From Bdellovibrio sp. (GTDB lineage: Bacteria > Myxococcota > SpSt-1050), in assembly GCA_020725805.1 (NCBI GenBank), contig DYEF01000078.1, forward strand, positions 1 through 32,443: a stretch of 32,443 bases of DNA. Direction: 5' to 3'. This document shows, one piece after another, positions 1-9,229 of the stretch. The stretch's first letter is position 1, and every line of letters begins with the position of its first letter. A model generated the notes under the pieces. The model was not told where the DNA came from. It made no database searches and worked only from the letters and a program-made list of their open reading frames with translations. The translations under genes and the position numbers were made by a program.

Positions 1-132
1 ACAAAGGAAAAAGACTTTGCAAAACAAAATCAGGGATAGTAAAAGAATATAGTGAGGCAGTTATATGAAAATCAATGAAGCCGAAAAATGTAACATTTTA
101 ATTTTGCAGAAATGTAACATTTTGACGTTGCA
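1..132. mobile_element. End of an insertion sequence (IS21-like, tentative), running off the left edge
   Basis: The first ~130 bases end in two tandem 24-bp units (86-109 and 110-133). The same paired units occur in opposite orientation at the right edge of the window. Multiple short repeats inside each terminus, ending in a CA dinucleotide (131-132), are characteristic of IS21-family elements. The interior of the element would lie to the left of the window. The family assignment is inferred from architecture only, because no complete transposase is visible. The adjoining kinase gene stops at 134-136, immediately outside the repeat. Confidence 0.5.
3..68 (+). CDS. Possible C-terminal tail of an IS-encoded protein (partial)
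   Basis: An open frame enters from the left edge and ends at TGA 66-68, giving about 21 residues rich in Lys (KGKRLCKTK at its start). It lies just inside the putative IS terminus, where the last gene of the element would be expected to end. A second frame starts with an ATG overlapping this stop (65-67) and runs through the terminal repeats, but this is probably fortuitous. Too short to assign to any family. Confidence 0.25.
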   Translation, partial: KGKRLCKTKSGIVKEYSEAVI

Positions 133-133
133 G
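86..133. repeat. Two tandem 24-bp terminal repeats (left)
   Basis: Units 86-109 and 110-133 share 21 of 24 bases. Each begins AAATGTAACATTTT and ends TTGCAG; the differences are confined to the four bases after the shared start. The same architecture, read in the opposite direction, is at 32313-32360. Confidence 0.8.
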
Positions 134-3100
134 TTACACATTATCCTTCCCAATCTCTTTTAGTAGATTACCTCTAATACACAAAAATATTTCAATACTC
201 TCGGCATCACCACCTTCAAGTGCCTCTCTCAACTTTAATAACTTTTCTTTATATAAACCATCTTCAATAATTACAGACTCTCTCTCCTCCTCTACTGGAA
301 GTCTATCAATCTCCTCAGCTGCCATTTTAAACTCAAGGGAGAAAGACCTGAATGCCTCTTCAATTCTGAAATGTGGTGCATTTTCCTTCAAAAGTCTGTC
401 AAGATATATACTCTTTTCATAAAGACCCCTGATACTGAGATTCCCGCTGACACCCTTGATTGTATGTACCAAAGCCTCAGCCTCCTTCAGTTTATTTTCC
501 TTTATATACTGACTCAACCTCTCATCCACATCCCGGTACTTTTCAATAAATTTCCTGAGCATTCTGCTATAAGAATCCGCATCATTCGAAAATCGCTGAA
601 TTCCCTCAGAAACATTTACACAGGTCAGATTTTTCAGATAATCAGGCAAGACACTCTCCTTCTTCTCTTCCTGATAATTCAATCCGGCAGTCCTGTTGAA
701 GTAATATTTTGACATAACCTTCAATGCATCCGATTCATCGAACGGTTTGGGGATATGGGCTGACATACCTGCTCTGAGCATATCGTCCACATCGTCCTTG
801 AATGCGTGAGCTGTCATAGCAATAATCGGGAGACTTTTATACAATTCCTTTTCCTGTATAATCTTTGTGGCGGTCTTCCCGTCCATAATCGGCATCTGGA
901 TATCCATAAGGACGAAATTATAATAATCGGGCGGCTTTGAGAATATAATATCGACTGCCTCCCTCCCGTTTTCTGCAAAATCAACCTCTGCACCATATTT
1001 TTTAAGCAGATTTGCAATAAGTTCCTGATTGAACTCATTATCTTCTGCAAGCAGTATTCTGGCACCCTTCAGCATCATAGGAAGCGGTACAAACTTCTCC
1101 TCAACCTCTATCTTATCCTCCGTGATAACCTCGAATTCGGCTGTAAAATAGAATACCGAGCCTTTACCTAAATCCGAATCCACCCATATATCCCCACCCA
1201 TCCTTTCAACAAAATATTTCGTAATTGCAAGACCAAGTCCGGTCCCGCCGAACTTCCTGCTGACAGAGGAATCTGCCTGAGAAAAAGGTGTAAATATTCT
1301 CACCTTATCCTCTTCCTTTATCCCTATCCCCGTATCCCTTACAGAGAATAGAAGTATAACCTTTTTACCGTCTTCCGCTTTTTTAACAATATTCACATAT
1401 ATACCGCCTTCATAGGTAAATTTTACGGCATTCGAGATGAGATTTATCAGGACCTGTTCGAGCCTCTTCGGGTCACCGACCAGATAACGGGGTATTCCCT
1501 TTTCAACATCAAACTCGAACTTCAACCCCTTCTCCTCAGCCTTAATGCCTGTTATCGACCTGACTTTTTCAAGAGACCTGAACAAATCAAAGCCTATATG
1601 TTCGATCTCCATTCTCCCCGATTCAATCTTCGAATAATCCAGAACATCATTGATTATCGAAACAAGATGGTCTGTTACTGTCTGTGCCTTGCGAACTATT
1701 GCACTCTGTCTCTCATCAAGGTCGGTCGATGCAAGTTCGTTGATATAACCCTTTACACCCGTCAGAGGTGTCCTCATCTCGTGAGTAATGGTTGCAAGAA
1801 ATGCGGTCTTTGCCATATTCGCCCTCTCCGCATCCTCCTTGGCAGCCTTGTTTGCCTCCTGAATCTCTATATGCTGTGTAATATCCTCCTTTATAACCAC
1901 ATAATCGTTTACGTCACCTGATGAATCAATAATAGGAGCAACAGTTACTGTTTCAAAGCATCTCGTTTGGTCTTTTTTCTCGAAATTATATTGTCTGTAT
2001 ATATTCTCCTTAGGTTTCCTCCTGATCAGTTGTGTAATTCCTTTATTTAAATCATCTATGTTCATATTTATTAAAACATCTTTGGGGATATCCGTATGTT
2101 TTTCAAATGCATCGTTTACATACTTTATATTACCTTCCTTATCAATAAAGCCGAGCGCAACAGGATACTGACCAAGAGCCGTTGCAAGCCTGTTTATCTC
2201 CTTAAGTTTCTTCTTCTCCTCTGTAATATCTCTGAAAACAATAACAATACCTGATACTATTCCGTTTTCAACTATGGGAGTTACTATCTTGTTGACACTG
2301 ATTTCTGTACCGCCTGACCCGAAGAATAATGCATCCTCTCTTTCTACCTTATTTGAAGTTGAAAGCGAAAGATAAAACGGACATTCCCCAATACTGTGTA
2401 ACTCTCTCTCGGGACCCGAGTGAAGAAGCCTGTGTATATTCATACCCATTACCTCTTTTTCGCTATAACCTGTTATCTTAAGTGCCGCATCATTGATAAA
2501 TGTAATATTCAGGTCCTTATCTGCTCCTATAATACCGTCACCGGCAGAGCTCAGAACCGACTCATACAATCTGCTCAGTTTTGCCTTGGCAACCTCTGTC
2601 ATTTTCTGCTCAATAATCGTCCCCAGCTGAATGGAGATCTGCTCGAATGCATCCATAATTATATCATCAATCTCAGTTCCTTTTCGCAGGAAGAATATCA
2701 TAAACCCGAAATTAATCTCTTTGTATACTGCGGGTATCAACAGAATCTCCTGACAGTTCTCTCTGAATTTTTCAGCAAATTCCGGAAAGAAATTTAACTC
2801 TTCACCGTATATTCTTACAGGCTTTCCAATATTTGTATAATTTCTGGCAAAATACTTGAGCACATTTTCGCTGAAAGACTCATAATCCATATCAATATTA
2901 CAAAGACCACTTCTTATGAAGAAGTTTACATTATAATCATTTCTGCCCGAAAGATAGTATCCGTAAGCCTTAAAATCCATATACTCAGAGAGGGAATATG
3001 CTGTCTCCTTCAGTATTTCATCTTCCGATACCAGATTGGTGGCTGTAACAATGATATTCTTTACCACCACAGCCAACTTCTCTCTCTTTCTGCTCTCAGC

Positions 3101-6100
3101 TGTCTGCCTTCTGACCTCTTCCTGCAAACCCTCGGTTAATCTTTCGAGCTCCCTGTTTGTCCTTAGGATTTCGTTCTGCATTCTGATTCGGTCAGATATG
3201 TCAGATGCAATTCCCAATATAATCTTTTTCCCACCAAGTTCTATATATCTCACAAATATTTCAAGTGTTGTCCTGCTGCCGTCTTTTTTCAGAATCTCCT
3301 GTTCAAAAGGACCTCCTTCCCCACCCATAATGCTCCTTCTGAAGAATTCAACTGCATCTGACAGCCTGTCTTCCGGAATAAGACCAACTTCAAGAAAATT
3401 CCGGCCAATCAGCTCCTCCTTCTTATAACCAACGAGTTTTTCGGCTACCGGATTACCATCAATGAATATGCCGTTCTCATCCTGCAGATAATACCCGACA
3501 GGAGCCTCATTAAAGAGTTTTCTGAATTTCTCCTCACTCTCTTTGATCTTAATCTCCGCCTGTTTTATTTCGGTAATATCATTATAAATCTGCAGCTTAC
3601 ATATTTTCCGGTCGGGTGCCCTGTAGGGAATATCAATCAGGTCATATATTCTGCCTGTCTTCGGTGCCTGAAATATCCTTCTTACTACCTCGCCGTTTTT
3701 AATCTTCTCCATCTGACAGAATTCACAGGGAGAGTCAAATCCATTGAAATACTCATAACACTTCCTCCCCTCTACCTCCCCGAGTTCCTTTCTGACATAC
3801 GGATTAAGATAGATGATTTCATATTCGGAATCGACGATATAAACACCAAACGGGGCAACATCGAGTATCTGCCTCAGTCTCTCTTCGCTCTCAATCAGAG
3901 CCCTTTCCTTTGCCTTCTTCTCTGTAATATCGACGAAATATATATTCGCATATCCCGAATCAGGAAACGGAACGATATAGGCATTATATACTTTACCGGA
4001 TATAAAATACTCCTTTTCCGTTTTATTACCGGTCTTAAACACAAAATTAATATCGTTTTTGACATATTCAGGGACCGGACGACCGACAGCAACTTCCCAT
4101 GCCTTAATAACATCCTGTGCCGAAGGATTGGCATACTGCAAAATGCCGCTTCTTTCAATTCTTACAAGCGGATTCGGATTTTCGGTCGGGAATCTGGCAA
4201 TACTCTTTATTCTCTCCAGATACCTTCTGTTCTGTATCTGAAGGTTCAGATTGTCAATTCTCAGGGCAATATCCTTACCGATACCTTCCAGTATCTTTAG
4301 TTCCTCCTCCGCCAGATGCTTGTTCTCCTTCAAAACAAGAACGAAATTGCCATAAAAGATATTATTTTCCTTAAAGGATGCAATAATGACCTCATCCTCT
4401 CTTCTCAGATTATAATATCTACAGCCGGAGCAATCATCTCCCTTCCTCTTGATATTTATTCTTCCATTGCTTTTGACCGAGTCGAGAATACATTCGGGAG
4501 TTACAGCATCATCAACCACCTCTGTTCCATTTATATCTATCCTTACAAGTTTCCTGAACTCATCTTCCACAAAAGTAAATGCGTGTATGTCCTTGAATAT
4601 CCCTGTCTGAGAGAATAATTCAACAGCCTTCTTTACAACCTGAGCCGTATCTTCGATCTTAGCTATCTCACGGTTAATCTCAGTATTTATCTTCAGAAGT
4701 AAGTTTATTGTATCTATCTTCTTCTGATTTAGTCTCTCGGCGGTAATATTTTCGAGAATCAGAACTATCCTCTTCCCGACATTCTTCTTGAAAAACTTGG
4801 CATAATAAGTTTCTTTATTTTTCCCTACTAATTTCAAAACAATATTTTTACTCTCATCTATTCCTTCCTCATTCTCAAAGACAAGTCTTGTATAGAAATC
4901 TATATCCTTATCCGATGCAAACGGAAATGCCTTCTTTATCCAGACATCGAAGTCAGCTATATCCTTCCTTTCATAGCCGTATGTATCTGTAAAAGCCTTG
5001 TTGAGGAAAATGATATTTCTGAATCTGTCCATCACAGCCACAGGGAGAGGTATATTTTCGAATATAGCCCTTATCTCCTCCTCTCTTTTAAGAATCTCAT
5101 TTTCATATCTCATCCGCTCCGATATATCACTTACCATTCCGTATCTTACGCTCTCCCCGCTCTTCTTATCCCTGATTGTAAATCCTCTCAGTTGTATATA
5201 AATGTAATCCCCGTCTTTCTTCCTGAATCTTAACTGAGTATCAATATAATCTATAGACGATTCAGAAATAATGCTCAGTTTCTCCCTGTCTTCCGGATGG
5301 ATAAGCTTTAGCACTTCTTCGGAGGTCTTTGGTAATTCATCCTGACTGTAACCTATTAACTTCTCGGTATTCCCCTCAAAAAAAACCTTTTTTGTATTCA
5401 GATTATATGTATAAACTATCTGTCCCGATGCTTCTACTGAAATATAGAATTTTTTAAGAATATCATTTAGTTTTTCACTGGCTCTTGCCCTTTCGAGGGC
5501 GAGGTTATAGAGACTTACAAGCCTGCTAAGACTCAGGATATCCTGCTCATTATAATCTCTTACCGAATTTGCAACCGCTATCTGCCCTATGAGTTCTTTA
5601 CCTCTTAATACAGGGAGAGCCAGAAATTTGTCAATTCTGATATGTCCTTTCGGAATACCTGAGGCCCTTTTATCTTTGCTGACATCATTCGAGAGTATAA
5701 TCTTCCTGTTTTTCAAGGACCAGCCCCACAGACCCCTGAAATCCTTGAATAAAACCTCTTTATCATCAAGTCTGCATTCCTTCATTATTTCTCTTGAGAA
5801 TCTGGGCATATAAAAGTAACCGGTCTTTTCGTCGATATATCCGGCATACCCATACCTGCTCTTGGTAACCTTCTTTGCTGCTCTTACAATTACATCTGCA
5901 ATCTTATCAATATCATTAAGTTTATTGAGTTTAATAGATGCATCTATCAATATTTCATTGACCTCTTTTAGCCTTTTTAATTCTTCACTCTTTCTGGCAT
6001 AATCGGTAATATCAATCCCGACACTCAACGTCCCTGTTATTCTTTTACCCTCTCTAATCACTGCGTTTGTAAAATGAACAACTTTAATTACTCCACTTCT

Positions 6101-6382
6101 GCACAAAACAGCATTTTGATATACCGCAAACCGTTTTAATCTCCCATTTATAATATTTTCAAATACTTTGTATATTCTTTCTCTGATATCTTCTGGAAGG
6201 AAGTTTTCAAACCAATCCTTACCAATGATTTCAGCTGGTTTATATCCGAGCAGTTTTGCACCGGCATTATTTATAAAAGTTACAGTACCTTTTCTGTCAA
6301 GAACTAGTATAAGGAGATTTTCAGAGTTCAGTATTGCCTGCTGAAAGAAAGGATTATTACATATATCTTTGTTTGTTTTCAT
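134..6382 (-). CDS. Giant cytosolic multi-PAS/GAF hybrid histidine kinase with receiver and Hpt domains
   Basis: A 2082-residue sensor kinase carrying a full internal phosphorelay. Approximate order: PAS (15-130), GAF (140-305), PAS (310-430), PAS (435-555), GAF (560-710), PAS (735-825), PAS with cysteine cluster CYEYF...PCEFC (830-945), PAS (950-1075), short coiled coil, GAF (1110-1265), two PAS (1270-1510), HisKA with THEMRTPL (His ~1534), HATPase with DTGIGI and GGTGLGLAI, receiver with LMDIQMP (Asp ~1826), and Hpt with VHTIKG (His ~1974). No membrane segment was seen, so it should sense cytosolic signals. The start is placed at ATG 6380-6382, preceded by AAAGGGG. An upstream in-frame ATG at 6571 is rejected because it would cross the promoter and the divergent gene. 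The protein ends about 100 residues after the Hpt histidine, exactly beside a putative IS end, so loss of a short C-terminal tail is possible. The target is unknown; no response regulator is adjacent. Confidence 0.93.
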   Translation of the reverse strand: MKTNKDICNNPFFQQAILNSENLLILVLDRKGTVTFINNAGAKLLGYKPAEIIGKDWFENFLPEDIRERIYKVFENIINGRLKRFAVYQNAVLCRSGVIKVVHFTNAVIREGKRITGTLSVGIDITDYARKSEELKRLKEVNEILIDASIKLNKLNDIDKIADVIVRAAKKVTKSRYGYAGYIDEKTGYFYMPRFSREIMKECRLDDKEVLFKDFRGLWGWSLKNRKIILSNDVSKDKRASGIPKGHIRIDKFLALPVLRGKELIGQIAVANSVRDYNEQDILSLSRLVSLYNLALERARASEKLNDILKKFYISVEASGQIVYTYNLNTKKVFFEGNTEKLIGYSQDELPKTSEEVLKLIHPEDREKLSIISESSIDYIDTQLRFRKKDGDYIYIQLRGFTIRDKKSGESVRYGMVSDISERMRYENEILKREEEIRAIFENIPLPVAVMDRFRNIIFLNKAFTDTYGYERKDIADFDVWIKKAFPFASDKDIDFYTRLVFENEEGIDESKNIVLKLVGKNKETYYAKFFKKNVGKRIVLILENITAERLNQKKIDTINLLLKINTEINREIAKIEDTAQVVKKAVELFSQTGIFKDIHAFTFVEDEFRKLVRIDINGTEVVDDAVTPECILDSVKSNGRINIKRKGDDCSGCRYYNLRREDEVIIASFKENNIFYGNFVLVLKENKHLAEEELKILEGIGKDIALRIDNLNLQIQNRRYLERIKSIARFPTENPNPLVRIERSGILQYANPSAQDVIKAWEVAVGRPVPEYVKNDINFVFKTGNKTEKEYFISGKVYNAYIVPFPDSGYANIYFVDITEKKAKERALIESEERLRQILDVAPFGVYIVDSEYEIIYLNPYVRKELGEVEGRKCYEYFNGFDSPCEFCQMEKIKNGEVVRRIFQAPKTGRIYDLIDIPYRAPDRKICKLQIYNDITEIKQAEIKIKESEEKFRKLFNEAPVGYYLQDENGIFIDGNPVAEKLVGYKKEELIGRNFLEVGLIPEDRLSDAVEFFRRSIMGGEGGPFEQEILKKDGSRTTLEIFVRYIELGGKKIILGIASDISDRIRMQNEILRTNRELERLTEGLQEEVRRQTAESRKREKLAVVVKNIIVTATNLVSEDEILKETAYSLSEYMDFKAYGYYLSGRNDYNVNFFIRSGLCNIDMDYESFSENVLKYFARNYTNIGKPVRIYGEELNFFPEFAEKFRENCQEILLIPAVYKEINFGFMIFFLRKGTEIDDIIMDAFEQISIQLGTIIEQKMTEVAKAKLSRLYESVLSSAGDGIIGADKDLNITFINDAALKITGYSEKEVMGMNIHRLLHSGPERELHSIGECPFYLSLSTSNKVEREDALFFGSGGTEISVNKIVTPIVENGIVSGIVIVFRDITEEKKKLKEINRLATALGQYPVALGFIDKEGNIKYVNDAFEKHTDIPKDVLINMNIDDLNKGITQLIRRKPKENIYRQYNFEKKDQTRCFETVTVAPIIDSSGDVNDYVVIKEDITQHIEIQEANKAAKEDAERANMAKTAFLATITHEMRTPLTGVKGYINELASTDLDERQSAIVRKAQTVTDHLVSIINDVLDYSKIESGRMEIEHIGFDLFRSLEKVRSITGIKAEEKGLKFEFDVEKGIPRYLVGDPKRLEQVLINLISNAVKFTYEGGIYVNIVKKAEDGKKVILLFSVRDTGIGIKEEDKVRIFTPFSQADSSVSRKFGGTGLGLAITKYFVERMGGDIWVDSDLGKGSVFYFTAEFEVITEDKIEVEEKFVPLPMMLKGARILLAEDNEFNQELIANLLKKYGAEVDFAENGREAVDIIFSKPPDYYNFVLMDIQMPIMDGKTATKIIQEKELYKSLPIIAMTAHAFKDDVDDMLRAGMSAHIPKPFDESDALKVMSKYYFNRTAGLNYQEEKKESVLPDYLKNLTCVNVSEGIQRFSNDADSYSRMLRKFIEKYRDVDERLSQYIKENKLKEAEALVHTIKGVSGNLSIRGLYEKSIYLDRLLKENAPHFRIEEAFRSFSLEFKMAAEEIDRLPVEEERESVIIEDGLYKEKLLKLREALEGGDAESIEIFLCIRGNLLKEIGKDNV

Positions 6383-6405
6383 ACAAACCCCTTTAACAGT
6401 CTTAC

Positions 6406-6433
6406 ATTTTACACAAAACCGGACCATATTCAA
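6406..6433 (-). promoter_or_regulatory. Candidate sigma-70 promoter for the giant kinase
   Basis: On the minus strand, TTGAAT (6433-6428), a 16-bp spacer, then TAAAAT (6411-6406). The predicted start near 6399 leaves a leader of about 17 nt with AAAGGGG before ATG 6382. Confidence 0.5.
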
Positions 6434-6461
6434 CAGCATTTTTAAAATACAGCACCGCTCT

Positions 6462-6490
6462 TTGACATCATAATTCGGAGGTGTTATACT
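6462..6490 (+). promoter_or_regulatory. Strong sigma-70 promoter of the deacetylase-family gene
   Basis: TTGACA (6462-6467), a 17-bp spacer, TATACT (6485-6490). The predicted transcription start is about 6497, with GGAGG at 6503-6507 ahead of ATG 6512. It is back-to-back with the kinase promoter. Confidence 0.8.
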
Positions 6491-6511
6491 GAATTCAAAT
6501 ACGGAGGTCCT

Positions 6512-7531
6512 ATGAGAACAGCGATCGTCAAAGATAAACTCTTTATCAGACACTCTGCCGGCAGTTTTCACCCCGAATCACCGAAAAGACTCATCGAAAT
6601 CTACAAAGAGATTGAGCCGCTTCTATCACAGCTCAAAACTATCGATTTAAGAGAGGCAACCATAAAAGAACTTTCAGCAGTCCATTCCGAAAAATATGTC
6701 GAACTTATAAATAACCTCCGGGAGAGGGAATTCTCACTCGATGCAGATACCTCCGGAAATAACTTCACTGCCGAGACGGCTTTCCTTGCGGCAGGTTCTT
6801 CGCTCGAACTTGCCAGAAAAATCATAAGAGGTGAATACGACAACGGTTTTGCCCTCGTAAGACCTCCGGGTCATCACGCAGAGAGCTCAAGGGCTATGGG
6901 ATTCTGTATCTTCAATAATATTGCTGTCGCCGCATCAAACCTCATAAATGAAGGTCTTGCCAGAAGGATTCTTATAATCGACTGGGATATTCACCACGGC
7001 AACGGGACTCAGCATATCTTCTATGACAGGGATGACATAATTTATTTTTCGACTCATCTCTACCCTTATTATCCGGGGACAGGATATTTCGACGAAACCG
7101 GAGAAGATAAAGGGAAAGATTTTACAATCAACGTACCTCTGACCTCACATAAGACCGATGATGACTTTCTGTACATTTTTAAGGAACTGCTTATACCTGT
7201 ATGTGAGAGATTCAGACCCGACATAATCCTGATTTCTGCCGGATACGATATTTATTACAGAGACCCGCTCGGCTCGATGAAAGTAACAGAAGAGGGATTT
7301 TACAGAATTACCGAATTCTTCAAATATCTGGCACATACCTATTGCAATAACAGATTGTCTCTCTTTCTGGAAGGCGGATATAATACGGAGGGACTTGCAA
7401 AATCAGTTTACAGAACACTCGAAAGTCTTCTGAATGATAAAACAGAACTCATACAGACAGGCAAACCATCAGAGGAGATCAGGGAGATTCTGAACAGAGT
7501 TAAATCATACAACAGGAGATTCTTTGCCTGA
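6512..7531 (+). CDS. Histone deacetylase superfamily hydrolase (AcuC/HDAC-like)
   Basis: A 339-residue zinc-dependent deacetylase-fold enzyme. Bacterial members remove acetyl groups from protein lysines, acetylpolyamines or other acetylated amines; the substrate cannot be told from sequence. Visible signatures are RPPGHHAE (His121-His122, general acid/base), DWDIHHGNGT (zinc ligands Asp159 and His161), SAGYD (zinc ligand Asp246), and a late EGGYN carrying the active-site tyrosine. All expected catalytic residues are present and the length is normal. GGAGG lies 4 bases before ATG 6512, under its own strong promoter. It is transcribed alone, divergent from the giant kinase and convergent with the DegP gene. 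No signal peptide, so it acts in the cytosol. Confidence 0.9.
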   Translation: MRTAIVKDKLFIRHSAGSFHPESPKRLIEIYKEIEPLLSQLKTIDLREATIKELSAVHSEKYVELINNLREREFSLDADTSGNNFTAETAFLAAGSSLELARKIIRGEYDNGFALVRPPGHHAESSRAMGFCIFNNIAVAASNLINEGLARRILIIDWDIHHGNGTQHIFYDRDDIIYFSTHLYPYYPGTGYFDETGEDKGKDFTINVPLTSHKTDDDFLYIFKELLIPVCERFRPDIILISAGYDIYYRDPLGSMKVTEEGFYRITEFFKYLAHTYCNNRLSLFLEGGYNTEGLAKSVYRTLESLLNDKTELIQTGKPSEEIREILNRVKSYNRRFFA

Positions 7532-7542
7532 TGAAAGTAAAA

Positions 7543-7566
7543 AAGACACCTCATAAGAGGTGTCTT
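7543..7566 (-). terminator. Intrinsic terminator of the degP gene
   Basis: A perfect 10-bp stem, AAGACACCTC (7543-7552) with GAGGTGTCTT (7557-7566), and a 4-nt loop. Read on the minus strand it runs into a U-tract (TTTTTTAC), so it primarily ends the degP transcript. The plus-strand side has no U-tract, so it would be a weaker stop for the deacetylase gene that ends at 7531. Confidence 0.9.
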
Positions 7567-7593
7567 CTGTATAGCCAAGGAGAAAATGAAGAG

Positions 7594-9069
7594 CTATTTT
7601 TTAATTACAATATAAAAGAATGCGCCGTCTCTGAGTATCATAAATCTTGCAGGTTTGCCTTTGGGAATCGATTTGTAGATACTCATAAACTGCGTTGTGT
7701 TTTGAATTTTGTTATTATTGAGTTCTACGATTATATCCCCCGCCCTTATGTCGGCCTCTTCGGCAAGTGAGCCCTGCAATACAGACTTGACCCTTATTCC
7801 GTAACCGAGTCTCTCCTTCTTGAGCATTTCAGGTGTCATATTCTCAACTTCAATACCGAGTTCACTGCTTTTCTCGACCTGCCCCATTGCCTTCTTCTCG
7901 AGTTCCTCATCTGTCGGCATCTTCGATGGCCTCACCTCGAGTGTCAGTTCCTTCCCCTCCCGTATCAGTCTGACCTTGACGGGTTTGTTTATGGCAGAAT
8001 TCGAGACGAGCCAGCGGAGGTCATCTGCATTATCAATCTTCTTGCCATCATATTCGACAATTACATCATCGGGTCTGATTCCTGCTTTATCGGCGGGAGA
8101 ATCCCTGAAAACAGAACCTACGAATGCCCCCTTTTTGCTCTTGAGATTAAGATTTTTCATAGTCTCATCTGTAATAAAACCGAGACCTATGCCAAGCCAG
8201 GCCCTCTCAACAACACCCTTCTCCTTGAGCTGGGGCATAATTACCTTTACCATATTTATGGGAACAGCAAAACCGATATTCTGTCCGACTGCCGATATCG
8301 ATTCATTTATACCGATTACTTCCCCTTTCATATTCAGAAGCGGTCCTCCTGAATTCCCCTGATTTATAGGAGCATCTGTCTGTATAAAGTCAGCCAGCAT
8401 CTGCGGCCCGCCGGGCTTGACCTCCTTCCTCCCTTTATATGAAATGATACCTTTTGTAACTGTATGACTCAGCCCGAGCGGATTACCTATTGCAATCACC
8501 CAGTCCCCTATCTCGGCGGCGTCAGAATCCCCGAGCGGTAGAACAGGTAAAGATTTTTTGGCATCAATCTTAATGAGAGCAATATCTGTCTTTTCGTCTG
8601 TTCCTACAATCTTTGCAGAATACTCATTTTCGTCGTTGTACAATTTAACAGTTATCTTGTCCACATTTGCCACTACGTGATGATTGGTCAGGATATATCC
8701 GTCCTCGCTTACGATGAATCCCGAACCCAGACCCGGCTGTCTTCCCTCCTTTGGCATATGCCTGAATCCGAAAAATCTCTCGAAGAAGTCATCAAAAGGG
8801 TCGTCCTGAAAGGGGGAAGTATTAAATTTAGGATACTTATACTTGATAATCTTCTCCACACTTATATTAACAACCGCCGGCATAGCCTTCTTGACAAGCG
8901 GAGCAAATGACGATGGCGTATCAGCAGTCAGGGCAGTTATATCCCTTGTAATGTTTTTTGCTGTATCATTCGGGGTAGCCTGCAGGGATTTCTGACCAAA
9001 CTCCAGACCTGCAAGGAAGGTAACTGCCCCTATCAGTATCACTGCAAAAAAGTATAAACTCTTTTTCAT
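7594..9069 (-). CDS. degP: Periplasmic serine protease of the DegP/HtrA (Do) family
   Basis: A 491-residue protease/chaperone that degrades or holds misfolded envelope proteins. The N-terminus is a signal sequence (KK then a hydrophobic stretch to about residue 22), placing the enzyme in the periplasm, possibly membrane-tethered. The trypsin-like domain carries the complete triad: His131 in TNHHVV, Asp162 in TDIALIKID, Ser240 in GNSGGPLLN. Two PDZ domains follow (about 285-380 and 400-488), the DegP/DegQ arrangement rather than the one-PDZ DegS type. A strong Shine-Dalgarno (AAGGAGGT) lies 8 bases before ATG 9069. The gene stands alone, divergent from the cyclase cluster, with an intrinsic terminator about 30 bases after the stop. 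No clear promoter of a stress sigma factor was recognised. Confidence 0.96.
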   Translation of the reverse strand: MKKSLYFFAVILIGAVTFLAGLEFGQKSLQATPNDTAKNITRDITALTADTPSSFAPLVKKAMPAVVNISVEKIIKYKYPKFNTSPFQDDPFDDFFERFFGFRHMPKEGRQPGLGSGFIVSEDGYILTNHHVVANVDKITVKLYNDENEYSAKIVGTDEKTDIALIKIDAKKSLPVLPLGDSDAAEIGDWVIAIGNPLGLSHTVTKGIISYKGRKEVKPGGPQMLADFIQTDAPINQGNSGGPLLNMKGEVIGINESISAVGQNIGFAVPINMVKVIMPQLKEKGVVERAWLGIGLGFITDETMKNLNLKSKKGAFVGSVFRDSPADKAGIRPDDVIVEYDGKKIDNADDLRWLVSNSAINKPVKVRLIREGKELTLEVRPSKMPTDEELEKKAMGQVEKSSELGIEVENMTPEMLKKERLGYGIRVKSVLQGSLAEEADIRAGDIIVELNNNKIQNTTQFMSIYKSIPKGKPARFMILRDGAFFYIVIKK

Positions 9070-9229
9070 AGCTCAACCTCCTTAAGATATATAACAGATG
9101 CAGGGAAAATTTATTCATTCTTTGACAAAATTCAACCCGGAAAGGTTTTTTGGCAAAAAAGTATGCCAGATACAGAAAATTCTCAAAAACTTATAGACAA
9201 AATCATATATTTAATATAAAAAGACTGAT
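9070..9229. other. Divergent intergenic region, degP / adenylate cyclase
   Basis: A 160-bp A+T-rich region that must hold both promoters. It contains an inverted repeat TGGCA (9151-9155) N8 TGCCA (9164-9168), a possible operator. The best plus-strand promoter candidate is weak: TAGACA (9194-9199), a 15-bp spacer, TATAAA (9215-9220). That would put the transcription start almost at the cyclase ATG. A TTGACA at 9122-9127 has no matching -10 element. Confidence 0.35.

Noticed and set aside
86-133. CRISPR-like short repeats
   Set aside because: Only two adjacent units with no spacer sequence, and a mirrored pair at the other edge; this is an IS terminus pattern.
6383-6571. 63-residue N-terminal extension of the giant kinase
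   Set aside because: It would cross the kinase promoter and the start of the divergent deacetylase gene; ATG 6382 has the better ribosome site and is directly followed by the first PAS domain.
7531-7770. Small plus-strand frame after the deacetylase gene
   Set aside because: Spans the degP terminator and the 3' end of degP in antisense; no ribosome site.
9149-9167. Possible -24/-12 promoter before the cyclase
   Set aside because: TTGGCA and TATGC are present but the GG-to-GC spacing is one base too long; it reads better as an inverted repeat.
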